Positions 9,359 to 20,464 of a DNA stretch of 64,000 nucleotides are shown piece by piece. The notes under the pieces were generated by a model. That model did not search any database. It saw only the letters and a program-made list of their open reading frames with translations, and was not told where the DNA came from. The stretch comes from Agrostemma githago. Lineage: Eukaryota > Streptophyta > Magnoliopsida > Caryophyllales > Caryophyllaceae. The position numbers and the translations under genes were made by a program. Where the stretch lies: positions 55,757,049 through 55,821,048 of the forward strand of contig OY288239.1 of NCBI GenBank assembly GCA_958450325.1, read 5' to 3'. Position 1 is the first letter of the stretch. Every line of letters begins with the position of its first letter.

Positions 9359-10793
9359 TCAAACCCTCTTCAATTGTTGGACCAAGGCCGTGTCGTTTCT
9401 TGGTTCCTCGAGAGTGGATTCCGTCCGGGCAAGTTCAGTGACGGTTGTGGGAGTAGAGCGCCCAGCTGTGGCGAGGTGGTTAGCGGCTAAGGCTTTGGAC
9501 TTAGCTTTTCGGACCTCTTCTCTGGTGATGGGGACAGCTTCCCCTTTGGCTAGGTAAACGTCGTCCTCGTCATCGAACCATATCCCGTTGATTTGTGGGA
9601 TATAAGAGGAAATGAGGTGAGAACAGTCGATTACCTCTCCTGTGAATATATCATGGGTACTGAACGGGTTTTCTTTGTTGCTCGGCTTGTCTCCAGGCAA
9701 CGGTATTTTCCCGCTTTCGATCAGATCTTGGATCAGATGCTTCAGCTTCCAACATCTTTCTGTGTCATGCCCATTACCTCGGTGATATTGGCAATAGGCT
9801 TGGACATTGTAGCTCTTGGGCCTTTTCTCCACTGGAAGTTCGGGAGTCGGGCCTATTCGTTGGATAAGGCCTTTAGAAGACAGCCTTTGTAAGGCGTAGG
9901 TGTAGGTAGTCCCTATATCCGTGAATACCCGAGTTGGTGTATTCTTTTTGGATGAGGTGTCAAGCAGATTTACCTCGTCGAAGATGCTGCGAGTTGCAGC
10001 TGCAGGTGTGGGCTTGCTCGCGGATGAGCTTGCCCCTTGATAGCCCTTAGTAGAGGCCTTAGTCAGGCTCTCTAATTGTAAGTCGTCCTCGATCCTTGTA
10101 CCCATTTCAGTTAGGGTAGCAAAATTGGGGATAACAGCATACCGAAGATGGACCCGGTAGGAAGGGAGGAGATTCTTGACAAAAGCCACCACTAGTACTT
10201 TCTCGCTGGGCTTATAAACCAGCTTCACGCTTTCGGCCCGCCATCTCTGCAGATATTTGGTGAACCCTTCTTTGGGCTCTTGGGCCATCACTTCCAGAGT
10301 ACGCATTGTAGTCTGGATCTCGGTATTATCTGCCTAATTCCGAGCAAATTCAGTTGCCACGTCATTCCAAGTCTTGTATTTTTTGGAATCGATGCTTTTC
10401 AAGGGAGGAAGGGAATAAGTGCGTAAACATGGTGGACTTCACCCCTTTTACCGCCATAAAATCTTTGAAAGCCCGGATGTTGTGGACCGGGTCCTCAGTA
10501 TCCTCAAACATGGGAATTCCCGTAAGGTTGAGGTTAGCAGGTAGCTCGTCATTCAAAGGCGAATAGGAACGAGCAATTTCAGTGTGGATCGAGTTGTTTG
10601 TTGACAGGTGAACTTGTTCTTCGAGCCTGCGAACAGCGCTGACTAGTTCAGCTATGGGCCCGGTGGGCTCAGATCCAGTAGGGGGAGTTCCCTTCTCCAT
10701 GGCGCTCACACGAGTGGCGAGTGTCGTTTGGTCAGTCTGGATGGCAGTCAATTGGGCTTTGATCTTGGCTAGGGCATCCTTCAACGCGTCCAT
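9359..10793 (-). pseudogene. E1 gag (frameshifted)
   Basis: The first part, 10793-10362 (143 codons), starts MDALKDALAKIKAQLTAIQT, a likely coiled coil, and carries the gag core (FEDTEDPVHNIRAFKDFM). A frameshift near 10370 and a TAG at 10334-10336 follow. The frame then stays open from 10333 to 9359 and includes the capsid-like MAQEPKEGFTKYLQRWRAES and a CCHC-like knuckle, YCQYHRGNGHDTERCWKLK (C-x3-H-x4-H-x4-C), typical of Tat gag. The terminal TGA at 9359-9361 is in frame with protease and looks like a mutated sense codon, since the frame continues with protein-like sequence (TIWQLLVSSQAHREALTKAL). Confidence 0.88.
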
Positions 10794-11844
10794 CTTGCGT
10801 TGAGATCTGGTTTCGGGTGGCCTGTCTGTTAGAACACCACGTAATCATAAACTAGCCCGAACTCTGGAATAGAAAGTACATCCCGAACAAGACTGAAAAG
10901 GGAAATGACTCGAAAAAGACACCTAGACGGTTGACTTGTGAAAGGTGAGCCTTCCTTAGGATTCGGCGGGTGGGCCGAGTCCTGTTCGAAGAAAGGTCCA
11001 CGTGAGACATCCCCAGACTTTGGACTCGATTGTGTCAACGGGCCCTCCTTTGTAGGAGTATGTACTACGTAGGTGGGCCTTGCCTTACTCTAATAAGGCG
11101 GACTGGGATAGGGAAGAAACCCGTGATGTAGGATCGACAGAGTTTCGACGCTAAAGACCTTGATGACTTATGACATGACCCGACACTGCTAAATACGGGA
11201 AGTCCTAAGAAGAGGAAGGTTTTGAATAGGATTGTTTTTGGAAAATCCGAGCAAACTCGGGGAAGGGCCCGATTTTTCGAAAAAAATCGGAAAGTGCACC
11301 GGGCCACAAATTTGAAGGTTTGAAAATATTTTCGAGTTTTGAAATGGGCAGAATACCGGATAAAAATAGGCTATTTTAAGTAAAATCATAAGTCCTAAAT
11401 TCGGTATATGTCCCGGGTTTTGAAATTGAATATCTTAAAAAAGATGTATTTTTTGAGAAGTTGACAATTTTTGAAAACGACACGGAAACCAAGTAGCATG
11501 TAGTCAGGCAAGCGTTATAACGACGCCATGTATGCTTTACATTAAGTCTCTATCGGTCTATAAAGGGTCTATACCAGTGCACATAGTCTAGACGTTGATT
11601 GGGACGGACTTTCTAAGTCGAGTTGAGCTTAGAACATGCCGCGAAACCCACTCGAATCGACTATGGACACCTTTGACATATCCATATTGGAGTACATCAC
11701 GGTATAGTGGGACGTCGGACGCGAGTACCGGCCCGGGAAAATAAAGGGTTGTGCATGAACCGTAAAACGCGTATTGTACTAGTCAAACGATTTCTATTCG
11801 AGTCTCACCCTGAGGATGCCGATGGTAAGTCACGTATCAGTTAA
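10794..11844 (-). other. E1 untranslated leader between PBS and gag
   Basis: No convincing gene is present. It contains a block conserved in E2 (11090-11160, with GAAACCCGTGATGTAGGATC and GAGTTTCGACGCTAAAGACC), a GAAAATTTTGA-rich tract (11290-11480) and a PBS-proximal block (11480-11830) also kept in E2 (58850-59215). Confidence 0.6.
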
Positions 11845-11862
11845 TCCCCAGCGGAGTCGCCA
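11845..11862 (-). other. E1 primer binding site
   Basis: The minus strand reads TGGCGACTCCGCTGGGGA, 3 bp inside the 5' LTR. Ogre/Tat elements use PBSs of this form, which I recall as matching tRNA-Arg; the tRNA assignment is from memory. Confidence 0.8.
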
Positions 11863-12654
11863 AATTGTGGATATGACATAGGTCCACCCCGACGCGGCCA
11901 CGCGCGGGTTTGGGGAGGCGAATGAATCTCCGTTTGAGAATGGATCGAATTGAAATTTAAATCGAAGTGGAGTCGCCACCAAACTTTGTGGGAGTTCGGG
12001 ACCGTTCGAACCCACTCTATGTCGTAGTGGGCCGTGTACAAAATACGGCCCATTTCCGATGTTAGAGTTTATTGGGCTCGTCCCTTTGCATTGCGATACC
12101 GATACCGTCACTACCGGTTATCGTGTATTGAATGACTCTCGTGCGCCAACGGTTTCGAGCGTCCGGAAACCGAGGTTCTGAGTAAGGGATGAGGGTACGT
12201 GTTGGGAAGCCCACAAAGGACACCCAACCCCGCCCGCACATTAGCAGCCTCTACTAGGATATCGAATGACTTTCTGATACGCGCGTTAGTTGAACGGGAA
12301 AAATGAATATGCAAATATTATTTTCCCTAAACATGTGAGAGAATTGAAAGGGTTTCTATGTTGATTTAATGCAAATAAAATCTTAACGTCAAAGTTGTAT
12401 TTTAGCATGCGAAGGTTCATTTTAGTACAATAAAATAAACAATTAAATCAACAAGGAAAGTGACAAACGGTTAGTAACGATATAACGATAATAACAGTTT
12501 GCGTAAATATGGAATAATGTAAATATGATGATGCATGGTTTCGAAAAAGTGATGTTTCACGTGATAGATTAGACACGTGTTGACCTAAGTCATAAAAAGA
12601 GTTTTATCGAGACTAAAAATGATGTGAGACTCACGGTATTGTCGTGATAAGGCC

Positions 12655-12871
12655 ACTCGATCGAGTCATCGAGGGACTCGACCGAGTGGACCTCTGAAAA
12701 GGCTCCTGTCTCGTATTGTAGACCCTACTCGATCGAGTTATTGACGAACTCAACCGAGTACGCTGCCACTCGACCGAGTCATTGTGAGACTCGACCGAGT
12801 GGAGGTCGAAAAACATTCTGTCTCGTTTTTGGGGTGCCACTCGACCGAGTGGGCTAGGCACTCGATCGAGT
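12655..12871. repeat. Downstream palindrome cluster in E1 5' LTR (8 copies)
   Basis: ACTCGAYCGAGT-type words start at 12655, 12676, 12727, 12748 (one mismatch, ACTCAACCGAGT), 12768, 12789, 12839 and 12860. Start-to-start steps are 21, 51, 21, 20, 21, 50 and 21 bp. The spacers between neighbours are unrelated in sequence. Confidence 0.92.
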
Positions 12872-13989
12872 GCCCCCTGTACGAACTAGGGTTCGCTTTG
12901 CAATTTATTGTTGATTGCAAAATTGCTTTTTGATTTTGTCAATTTGATGCTTTTGTTGAATCTGGCATAAATACTATATAATTTAGACTCGATTCGAATA
13001 TACAGTACTCGTCATAATCGACATTCGATTATTGAATTGATGTCGAATATTGGAGCAAGACTAAAGAAATTGTTATAAGTCGTTTAAGTCAACCAAAACG
13101 ATATGAATTTTCCTCCGCGTTTTTAGTGTCGTAATTCTAACGAATTGAATGACATCTATGTTAGCATCAACGAAAAATCGAATTGATTAAATTATTTGAC
13201 TAGATCGTTAGATTCGACGTCCAATTATGGAACTGGTATCGAATCTAAAAGATCGACACTTGAATTAAAAAAACTTGATTCCCTCGGCTTTTCCGACATC
13301 GTAATGAATTCCTAGGGATTATGTGATGTCGGATCCGCGTTAACGGGTTTCGACCCTTATTAAAAATACTTGTTTTGAAAATAGTTTGTAATTGATGAAA
13401 ATCGCGATTGAATGATGACTATGCGAACGAAAATAGAAATTATTGTTTAAGTTGACTTGTTTCAATAATCAAATGATCGGGGTGATGGGATAAGCGACCG
13501 GCAACGCTGAGTGCAATACTCTTGTATATTCGGGTTTCCTTATCCCACCATCTCTCACATTCGACACAAATTCACAAGCATTTTAATGTTTTGTATACTA
13601 GCGATATTATCGATATTAGAATACGATGATAAAATAAAAAAAAAGACAAATAGAAACGACGAAAAAGATGAAGAAGCCGAGAGAGAGGACAAGGGAGAAA
13701 GACGGGTTTTGCACCCTCAACCTACATGTTCTTGTTCTCGGACGGGACTCGTAGTTGTGGCTTGCACGTGAGTATCGAGATGTAAGTTGAGTTGTGGTGT
13801 ATAGGGTTTGAATTCCTAAATGCTAGTGTTAGGGTTTGGATGTATGTGATTAGGGTTTGCTTAGGGTTGGAATTAGGGTACTCCAAAGTTGTGTGAAAAG
13901 GTTGATAGATTAGGGTTTCTAAAAAGTTGTTTGAAGTGTGTGCATGGGGGTGTTTACATAGGCATAGCTATACTCCTCCGGCTAGGGTT

Positions 13990-14113
13990 ACTCGACCGAG
14001 TAGCCCCTTGACTCGGTCGAGTGGCCCAAACGCCAGCAACCGGGCTTGTTTAAGGGCTCACTCGATCGAGTGGGTTTAGCACTCGATCGAGTGGGCTTAG
14101 CACTCGATCGAGT
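13990..14113. repeat. Upstream palindrome cluster in E1 5' LTR (5 copies)
   Basis: Words start at 13990, 14011, 14060, 14081 and 14102. The last three are a recent tandem triplication of a 21-bp unit (CACTCGATCGAGTGGGYTTAG type) that is single in the other LTR. Confidence 0.92.
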
Positions 14114-14493
14114 GGGTCAGCTGAAGTGCGAGATCCGGGTCTTTGGACCTTGAACTTGGTATTCGATGGGTTTTGTGTTTGGGCTAGTCTTTTGACGTTT
14201 GAGTGGCTGTGTTTCGGAAACGGCTTAGACCGGGGTTGACCCAATCGCAAAAAGTCAGTTTTATTTCCGGTGTTGGTTTTGACCCAAATTAGTCTTGTTT
14301 GACTGAAAACGACCCACTGGGCCTGAATTTGAGGTCTGCTTTGTGAGATTTTTACTCCGTAAGTGCTTAAGCCAACAACTAATGGTTTTGAGCCCATGTC
14401 CGAGCGCGTAGAGACACGTTAGCGTCCGATCATCATCGCGTGTTTTTTGGAAACTACCATAGACACCTGGCAGTCAAAATGCGGGTGTCTACA

Positions 14494-14877
14494 ATTATAT
14501 CATTTTAATGTTTTCTCTTTTTAAATATTTTGATATAATAATACTATTATTATTCCATATGATATAATATGGCTGGGAGAACATCCGAGTTATTCCCCAC
14601 TGACGTGGTTGTTAAGTTTATAACATGACAGGTATTTGCTGCTGGGTTTTGGGTGTGAGCTAGCGAGTAGCGTGGATCTTACTCTTTCTTCATTAATGTT
14701 TATTTATGGAATTTTTTAACCTTGTTTGGAGAATATTTGTTTTAGGCCTTTTGTAAAAAGTGGCATCTGTATTGACTGACCGTTCTTTTATTAAAATAAA
14801 TAACATCGGTGTGTTTTAATCCCAAATCTACAGTGTTTCCACCACTGTATTGCGTTAGAATTTCTAGGGGATTAAAG
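14494..14877 (+). repeat. LTR-A of the array (3' end only; rest displaced by E1)
   Basis: The sequence is nearly identical to 24797-25180 and 49583-49966. The 5' part is cut off by E1 and lies outside the window. Confidence 0.88.
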
Positions 14878-14878
14878 T

Positions 14879-14890
14879 TGGTATCAGAGC
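14879..14890 (+). other. PBS of INT-A (initiator tRNA-Met type)
   Basis: TGGTATCAGAGC is the standard plant initiator-Met primer site. It marks the LTR/internal boundary; the exact last base of the LTR cannot be fixed because no clear CA precedes it. Confidence 0.85.
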
Positions 14891-16368
14891 CTTATTGCTC
14901 CCGACGCTCACACTTGATTCTAGGAAAAATACCAGTAAATGATTTGAATATTAAAGAAATATTAGTTAGAGATGGGTAGAAACAAAATAAGGACTTAACT
15001 GTTAGGTTTATATGTTCTTGTAACTCAATGACTTGCATTTAATATTTGTTTCTTTTATCGAGAAGAAGATGAATGAATAAGATGTTGATATGATGCTGCT
15101 CCAGGTCGAAACAAAACCTGCTTAGAACTCTCAACACCTGCTGACTCGAGTGGACAAATTGGTGCTCCAAGAAAGATGCCGATGGTGACTTTTCAGCTTC
15201 GGTTCAGTTTGCTTAAGCTACGGCCAGATGATCAATAGTAGATTCTAGTTCCGTGACAGTGCAACAGACTTAGATGTGAAAGCACTTTGGATCCTGATGG
15301 AGCGACCCAATACTAGTGTGCTCGTATCCCTACAAGATGATGAAGGTATCCCGCGATTTCCTTTGTGAAACCGTAGAGGTCCGAAGATTTCCCTCTCATT
15401 TTAGATCTTTGTTATCTAGGATCATTGATTCTTTTCTCCCTGTCTCTATCTCTTCCAACTCTTCTCTTATAAATTCTCATCTTCATTCTTGCGATAAATC
15501 TTCGATTAATTCTCCTACTTGACCATCTTTCCTCTTGAGATTCTTTGGTTTGACTGAATTCCGTCCCAGTGAACCCCGTGAAAAGTTATAGATGTTTGAG
15601 GTTGAGTAAACCCTTGTTACCTATGGTTTGAATATTGTGAGTTGTACCATATTTTCTAAGCAAGTAAGAAATTCTTGAGGATTGATTTGAATGGCAAACT
15701 GTTGATTGATGGAATTAGGATGATACTTTAGACACTAAACCTTGGGTTATAGGTTACTTTGATTATTTTGGAGTACTTAAAGTTAAATGAGCTTTTGGAA
15801 TAGTAAGAGTATATCATATTTGATGGATACCTAGTACCTAACCTTGAACCGAACTAAGTGTAACTGATAATATTACTTAGGGATTCTTACCTAAGGCTTA
15901 TTTGATGGATGCATCACGAATATTTGGGATCTTAGAGTATTGTTTAAAGTGTTAGCCTGAGTGTTGTGCTACCATTAAAGGTTTTCATTAATGTCGCTAG
16001 AAATTTTGGTTGACATAGATTACTTGTGTTTCTTGAGGATTAGATCGTGATGTGTAAGGTTGTAACCTATGAACTTTGGAGTTAAGTTATCTAAACTTGG
16101 ATGAATTATTCTTAACCTTGAAGAAGAGAAATATCTTGCACAATCATAATTTGGGCTTAATGTGTTGTTTTGAGGAATACTATAATACAAATCATCTTAT
16201 TGGGACTTTCAGTTTAGAACCTTAGACCAACGAGATTGTTGCTTCGTCGAGTTATTAAATATTTTGTGGTTGCACCTTTGTGATTAGAAATTGGATGGAA
16301 TTTTCAGAAACCTTAGCTCAATGACGTGTTTGAAGATGTGAGTGTTTGCATCATTACCTCTAGGTTTG
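14891..16368 (+). other. INT-A segment 1 (non-coding)
   Basis: Matches INT-B 25194-26481 plus 38361-38523. There are no ORFs with gag or pol features. Confidence 0.75.
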
Positions 16369-17420
16369 AGCGTTGATGGTAGGATTTGTCGTGGATCCCA
16401 CCGCCAAATAAATAACCAACTAGCACCTAACGGTAGTTAGGGTAAGTCGGGTCGTGTCCACGGAGACGGTGTTGCAAGGTTTAGACTAGGTTGGCCTAAA
16501 ACGAGACTAGGTCACACAAACAAACACAAAGAGGGTATAAATGGAAAACTATGATGGAGGAGAAGTAGGAACTAGACTAATGATGAACTAGACTACCAAA
16601 TGCTAAACAATGCTAATAATCTAACTAACTAGCAACTTAAGGAAATGATGACTAGCTAACAAGATGAATCAAATATGAAGAAGAGGTGGGTTAGGTCGGG
16701 TTCATAAGTGTAGTAGGGTGACTTGGGTGGTTAAGGGTGTAGATGACTCCTAATTGCTAGATTCGGTCCGGGCGGTCGCAACTTAAACCGATGTCGATGA
16801 CTATTCTCAACATGTCCACACAAAAAAAAACAATGAGTAGAAGAAGACTAGCATGAGAAGCATGGCCACTACAACTCAAACAAGCAATTCAACAAACACA
16901 TGGTGTGCCAAGTATGTGACTAACAACAAAGATTCACCCTTTACCCCTAATCAAACCCTAATCACCCATATCCTACCCTTAATCCCCCTACTAACCCACA
17001 AGAAGTCTACTCACTCATAATCAAAGATAAACTAACAATAATAAGAGAAAACAACATCACAATCCAAACATCCATTATCAAGAACAATATGAACAATAAC
17101 AAGGAATACTAAGTAAAGATTCAAACTTGAAATAATAACAAGAACAAGAGAAAGGATGATTATACCAACAATAGGGTGAAGAAAAGATGCAATCTTGTAT
17201 AAATAAGAAACCCCAAAATAATCCCAAGGTTGTCAAGCTTGGAGAAATCTTCAAGTAACTACTTAATACAAGAACTAATTAACTAAGATTAACTAGATTT
17301 AACTAAAGATTAAAGAGAGATTTTTGCTAATGTGAGGAACTAAATCTAGGGTTTATAACTTGTAGAGAGGCTTAAGAGAGTCTAAACTAAGGTTGTATAT
17401 ATAAACAGTACAAGAGGGAA

Positions 17421-17430
17421 GTATATATAG
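17421..17430 (-). promoter_or_regulatory. TATA box in solo LTR 1
   Basis: The minus strand reads CTATATATAC, about 54 bp downstream of the palindrome array at 17484-17627. A second TATA-like site (TTTATATATACA) lies at about 17395-17406. Confidence 0.5.
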
Positions 17431-17483
17431 GGGTACAAGAATGAAGGAGGATGAAATAAGGAAGTCCGGCTATAGCACGCCGA

Positions 17484-17627
17484 TCCCGATCGGGACGGGG
17501 TCATCCCGACCGGGACGGCCGGTGGTCCCGACCGGGACGGGTTGGTCCCGACCGGGACGGCCTGCCAGTGGCTCCTCTAAAAGCGCACTTCATCCCCGAC
17601 GGGATGAGGTGCATACCCGTCGGGGAT
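17484..17627. repeat. Palindrome array in solo LTR 1
   Basis: Four TCCCGAYCGGGA words start at 17484, 17504, 17526 and 17546 (steps 20, 22, 20). Two related odd palindromes, CCCGACGGG (centre 17599) and CCCGTCGGG (centre 17620), are 21 bp apart. The core CGAYCG is the same as in the E1 word. Confidence 0.9.
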
Positions 17628-17973
17628 GAGTCTTGTAGGCCTCCAATATGATCCTTTTGGTTCCTCCTTGCTTCACATGGACTTCTCGTCGATTCTCGGG
17701 ACTCGGGATCGGGTCTCGGAGGCTCGGGATTGGGTCCCAAGGTCTCGGGGTCGATTCCAAAGCATCGAGTCATCGTTCCTTTATCTCGTTGGCTCCAAAA
17801 TGTGTATGAATCGAGTCGGAAACGCTCCAACTCTTCCAAATGGGTCTCGGGAACCTGAAACGAACTAAAGGAAGCATAAGAAGCGCATAAATCGCTCCCA
17901 AGGAGCGATTCCACAAGGAAAATGGGACCAAAACACTACGAAATAGGCACTACAAACTACACTTATCAAGCGT

Positions 17974-18895
17974 GTTCGAGGATTTATTGTACTTTCCCAA
18001 CTTCTGTACTTATGGCATTATAAATATGTTGGTGATCATTTTTGAGGATTTTGTGCCCGAACATTGTTAAATTGGTAGATCTTGTTTAGTGTTCCTTACT
18101 CGAGAAATTTGGAGTGTACCTCGAGTTCAAACTTTATGAGCTTTGGATTTAGGAACCTTATCAATTGCGAGTTTGGGTGTGTTTTGATGACCGTTGAAAT
18201 TTTAATTTATGAGATTAGATTTTAAAACATTTGTGGATTAGTATCGTGTCGCTTGAACGATTGGATAGTCACGTAAGACATTTTTTGAGATTGTGACCGA
18301 TTAGTACCACCTAGTGCCTAATATTGGACTTAACGTTATTTGATGGAAATTAGGAACCCGTGTTTGTGGGTGTCGTACCAGGAATCTCGGGATGATTAAT
18401 TTATTCTCTAATCTTTGAGAGTTCTATTTGACTCTCAATTTCATCCTCCCCTTCTTTGGCCAATCTCTTCGACTTCTTTTATCGGGTATGAAAACTTTTG
18501 TTTCGATTTGTCGTTGACCTTGACTCTATTTATCCGTTTACCTTTTTCCCGAACCTATTTTATGAAAAGTCGGACTAATTTAAAAATTTTGATTTTCATG
18601 AAATTTTAACTTTTGAGGCATAATTTTAAATTTTAAAACTCCCTGTTTTGTAAAAAGTTTGATCAACTTAAACTTTTCGGTTGTCATGGAATTTAACATC
18701 TTTGAGTTATACCCCTAAGAACTTTATACTTCGTTTTTGTTTTGTTTTTGGTTGATAACCTATATTTAGCTCTGTTTCAAAATACCTTAACAATTTATTT
18801 TAAAGTATTTCGAAATTGTTTCAAATTTTTATTTTCAAGCATTTGAATTTTACGAAAACTTTCATAATTGCTAATATTTTGATTTCTATAAGATT
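17974..18895 (+). other. INT-A segment 2 (non-coding)
   Basis: Matches INT-B 44336-45278 closely. A 64-codon ORF (18415-18609) is kept in both copies (44794-44988), but both copies are nearly identical overall, so this is no evidence of coding. Confidence 0.7.
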
Positions 18896-20124
18896 ATTAG
18901 TGATCGCCTCCCAATCGGATCGGTCGTTAACGAAGGACGGGGGATCAAACGATATTTGTAAGACTCAAAATGACAAAAAAACAAACAAGTATTCGTGGTA
19001 AGTCGAGGTCGGTCCACAGGGAACAGATGTATTGACGAGTTTAAAGCGATGTGTTTGATGTCTAGAGAGGGGTTTCTAAGGGTCGAGTCTATGGGTCGAG
19101 TCTACTCTAGAGAAATAACTACGGGAATAGCTAGGGATAATTAATCTAGGGAAAGGCGTTAGGGAGAAGTCGGGATTCGGAACATGGAATGTAAGAAGGT
19201 CGGGATCGAGTTTTTGTTGCAACGTTGATAAAGGGAGAATGCCACCTTTCGGTTTCTTCACCCAACCCACCTAAAAACCAGCTTTCGCGGCGAAGAAGGA
19301 TAAGTCTCTTGTTATGGTAATTTCTACCCTAAGTTTCCCCATATTGATAGAAACGAGTCAAGGTCGGTCTAGTTGGCCGGACTAAAACAACAATGACACA
19401 ACAACCACAAGCAAGGTAAACCAACATGCAAGCAACCCACCAATACCCCTAAATTCAAATAATCCAAGCCCTCATCCCTAAACTCCCCAACAAGAAATCT
19501 ACTCACTAATCATAATGGAAGGCAATAAAACATTAGCTATGGAGAAACTATCTAAAGCATGCATATTAACTAGATCTAAGGAAACTAACAACAATATGAT
19601 GAGAAAACTACGATCTAACAATTACCCACTAAATTATGGAAATACCAAATTAATCTAGAGAATAATCTAGAACAATATGAACAAGATCTAGAGAAACTAA
19701 CTACACTAAGATGATCTAAACAAGATAATAATGAGAAAACTAAATTAAAGCTAAACTAGAGATAAGAGAGTGGAAAGAAATGTACCAACTATGAAGATCT
19801 ACAAGAAATAAGAAGATTGCATGAATAAAGGTTGAATCTTTGATGGAGAGAATGAAGAACTTGTCACTAATCCTTCAATAAACCCAACAAATCTTCAATA
19901 AAACCTGAGTAATCTTCTACAAACTTGTAATCTAGAGAATTGTTGATGTAAACTAGGTAGATCTACTACTAACTACTATGTAAACTACTAGATTTATAGT
20001 GAATTACTACTAGAATACTACAAATGGATGGTGTAATGTGATGGATGCTAATACTACTCTAATGGAGGGTTTCTACACTAATGGGGTGATAATAGGGGAT
20101 GCCTTAGGCAACAAACTAGGGTAA

Positions 20125-20135
20125 CATATATATAG
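20125..20135 (-). promoter_or_regulatory. TATA box in solo LTR 2
   Basis: The minus strand reads CTATATATATG, about 120 bp downstream of the palindrome cluster. Confidence 0.45.
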
Positions 20136-20255
20136 TAATCTCTTAATAGGTATTTAACCTAAAACCCAAATCCACTTCATGCTCCATTAGTGAGACAATC
20201 ACCCTTAGCATCTTCATGGGGTGAAACTTCGCCCTGCGGTCTTGCGTGATAATCC

Positions 20256-20464
20256 CACCGAGTGAAATTTTCGCCCGGTGAGATTTTCTTCACTTTTGGC
20301 GTTTTCGGCACATCTTTCCATCGGGCGAAATTTCACCCGGTGGGCGAAATTTCGCCGGGTCAGTTTCGCCCGGTGGGAAGTCTCGGAAAATCTTCGGGGA
20401 GGCATTTTTACCGTCGGGTGAAATTTCGCCCGGTGGTTTCTCACCAGGTGAAATTTCGCCCGGT
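20256..20464. repeat. Palindrome cluster in solo LTR 2
   Basis: The word is CACCGGGCGAAA followed by its reverse complement. Near-complete copies lie at 20256-20280, 20319-20342, 20340-20361, 20410-20436 and 20442-20464, with a half-site at about 20363-20376. AAATTT centres are at about 20268, 20330.5, 20349.5, 20423.5 and 20453.5, so spacing is less regular than in E1. Confidence 0.88.

Larger units (their letters stand above)
1..14493 (-). mobile_element. E1: Tat-clade Ty3/gypsy LTR retrotransposon (left end outside window)
   Basis: Read on the minus strand the order is 5' LTR (11866-14493), PBS, leader, gag, protease-RT, RNase H, integrase, a convergent antisense gene, PPT and 3' LTR (1-1535, truncated by the window edge). 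Base 1 corresponds to about 12925 in the other LTR, so roughly 1.06 kb of the 3' LTR is missing. Gag-pol has five breaks: a frameshift near 10370, TAG at 10334-10336, TGA at 9359-9361, a frameshift near 6530 and TAA at 5503-5505. The antisense gene is open. Tat assignment rests on the second RNase H domain, the YVDD RT box and the antisense ORF. E1 sits in LTR-A of the array; the right flank begins ATTAT, but the left target duplication is out of view. Confidence 0.93.
11866..14493 (-). repeat. E1 5' LTR (complete)
   Basis: A 2628-bp LTR with TG/CA ends (+ strand TGTGGATATG...GGTGTCTACA). It starts 3 bp from the PBS and ends where the array sequence resumes at 14494. It carries two palindrome clusters. 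Its ends match the E2 LTRs, so E1 and E2 belong to one superfamily. The TATA site is mutated (see 1037-1046). Several small differences from the 3' LTR show it is not a new insertion. Confidence 0.93.
16374..17968 (-). mobile_element. Solo LTR 1 (TSD AGCGT)
   Basis: A 1595-bp insertion with TG...CA ends (TGATGGTAGG...CACTTATCA), flanked by perfect AGCGT duplications at 16369-16373 and 17969-17973. The uninterrupted INT-B copy at 44329-44360 shows the empty site. Orientation is taken as minus because the minus strand has a TATA box (CTATATATAC, 17421-17430) in the 5' third. No internal domain remains. The family is unidentified, possibly Athila-like. Confidence 0.88.

Noticed and set aside
12655..12871. 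Regularly spaced palindromic repeats resembling a CRISPR array.
   Set aside because: The repeats are only 12 bp with 8-9 bp spacers, in a plant LTR, with no cas genes.
14879..14890. TGGTATCAGAGC as part of a tRNA gene.
   Set aside because: Only the 12-nt primer complement is present; no cloverleaf flanks it.
17501..17914. 137-codon minus-strand ORF across the palindrome array of solo LTR 1.
   Set aside because: It is a GC-rich repeat region within an LTR; the Arg/Pro-rich product mirrors the TCCCGACCGGGA repeats.
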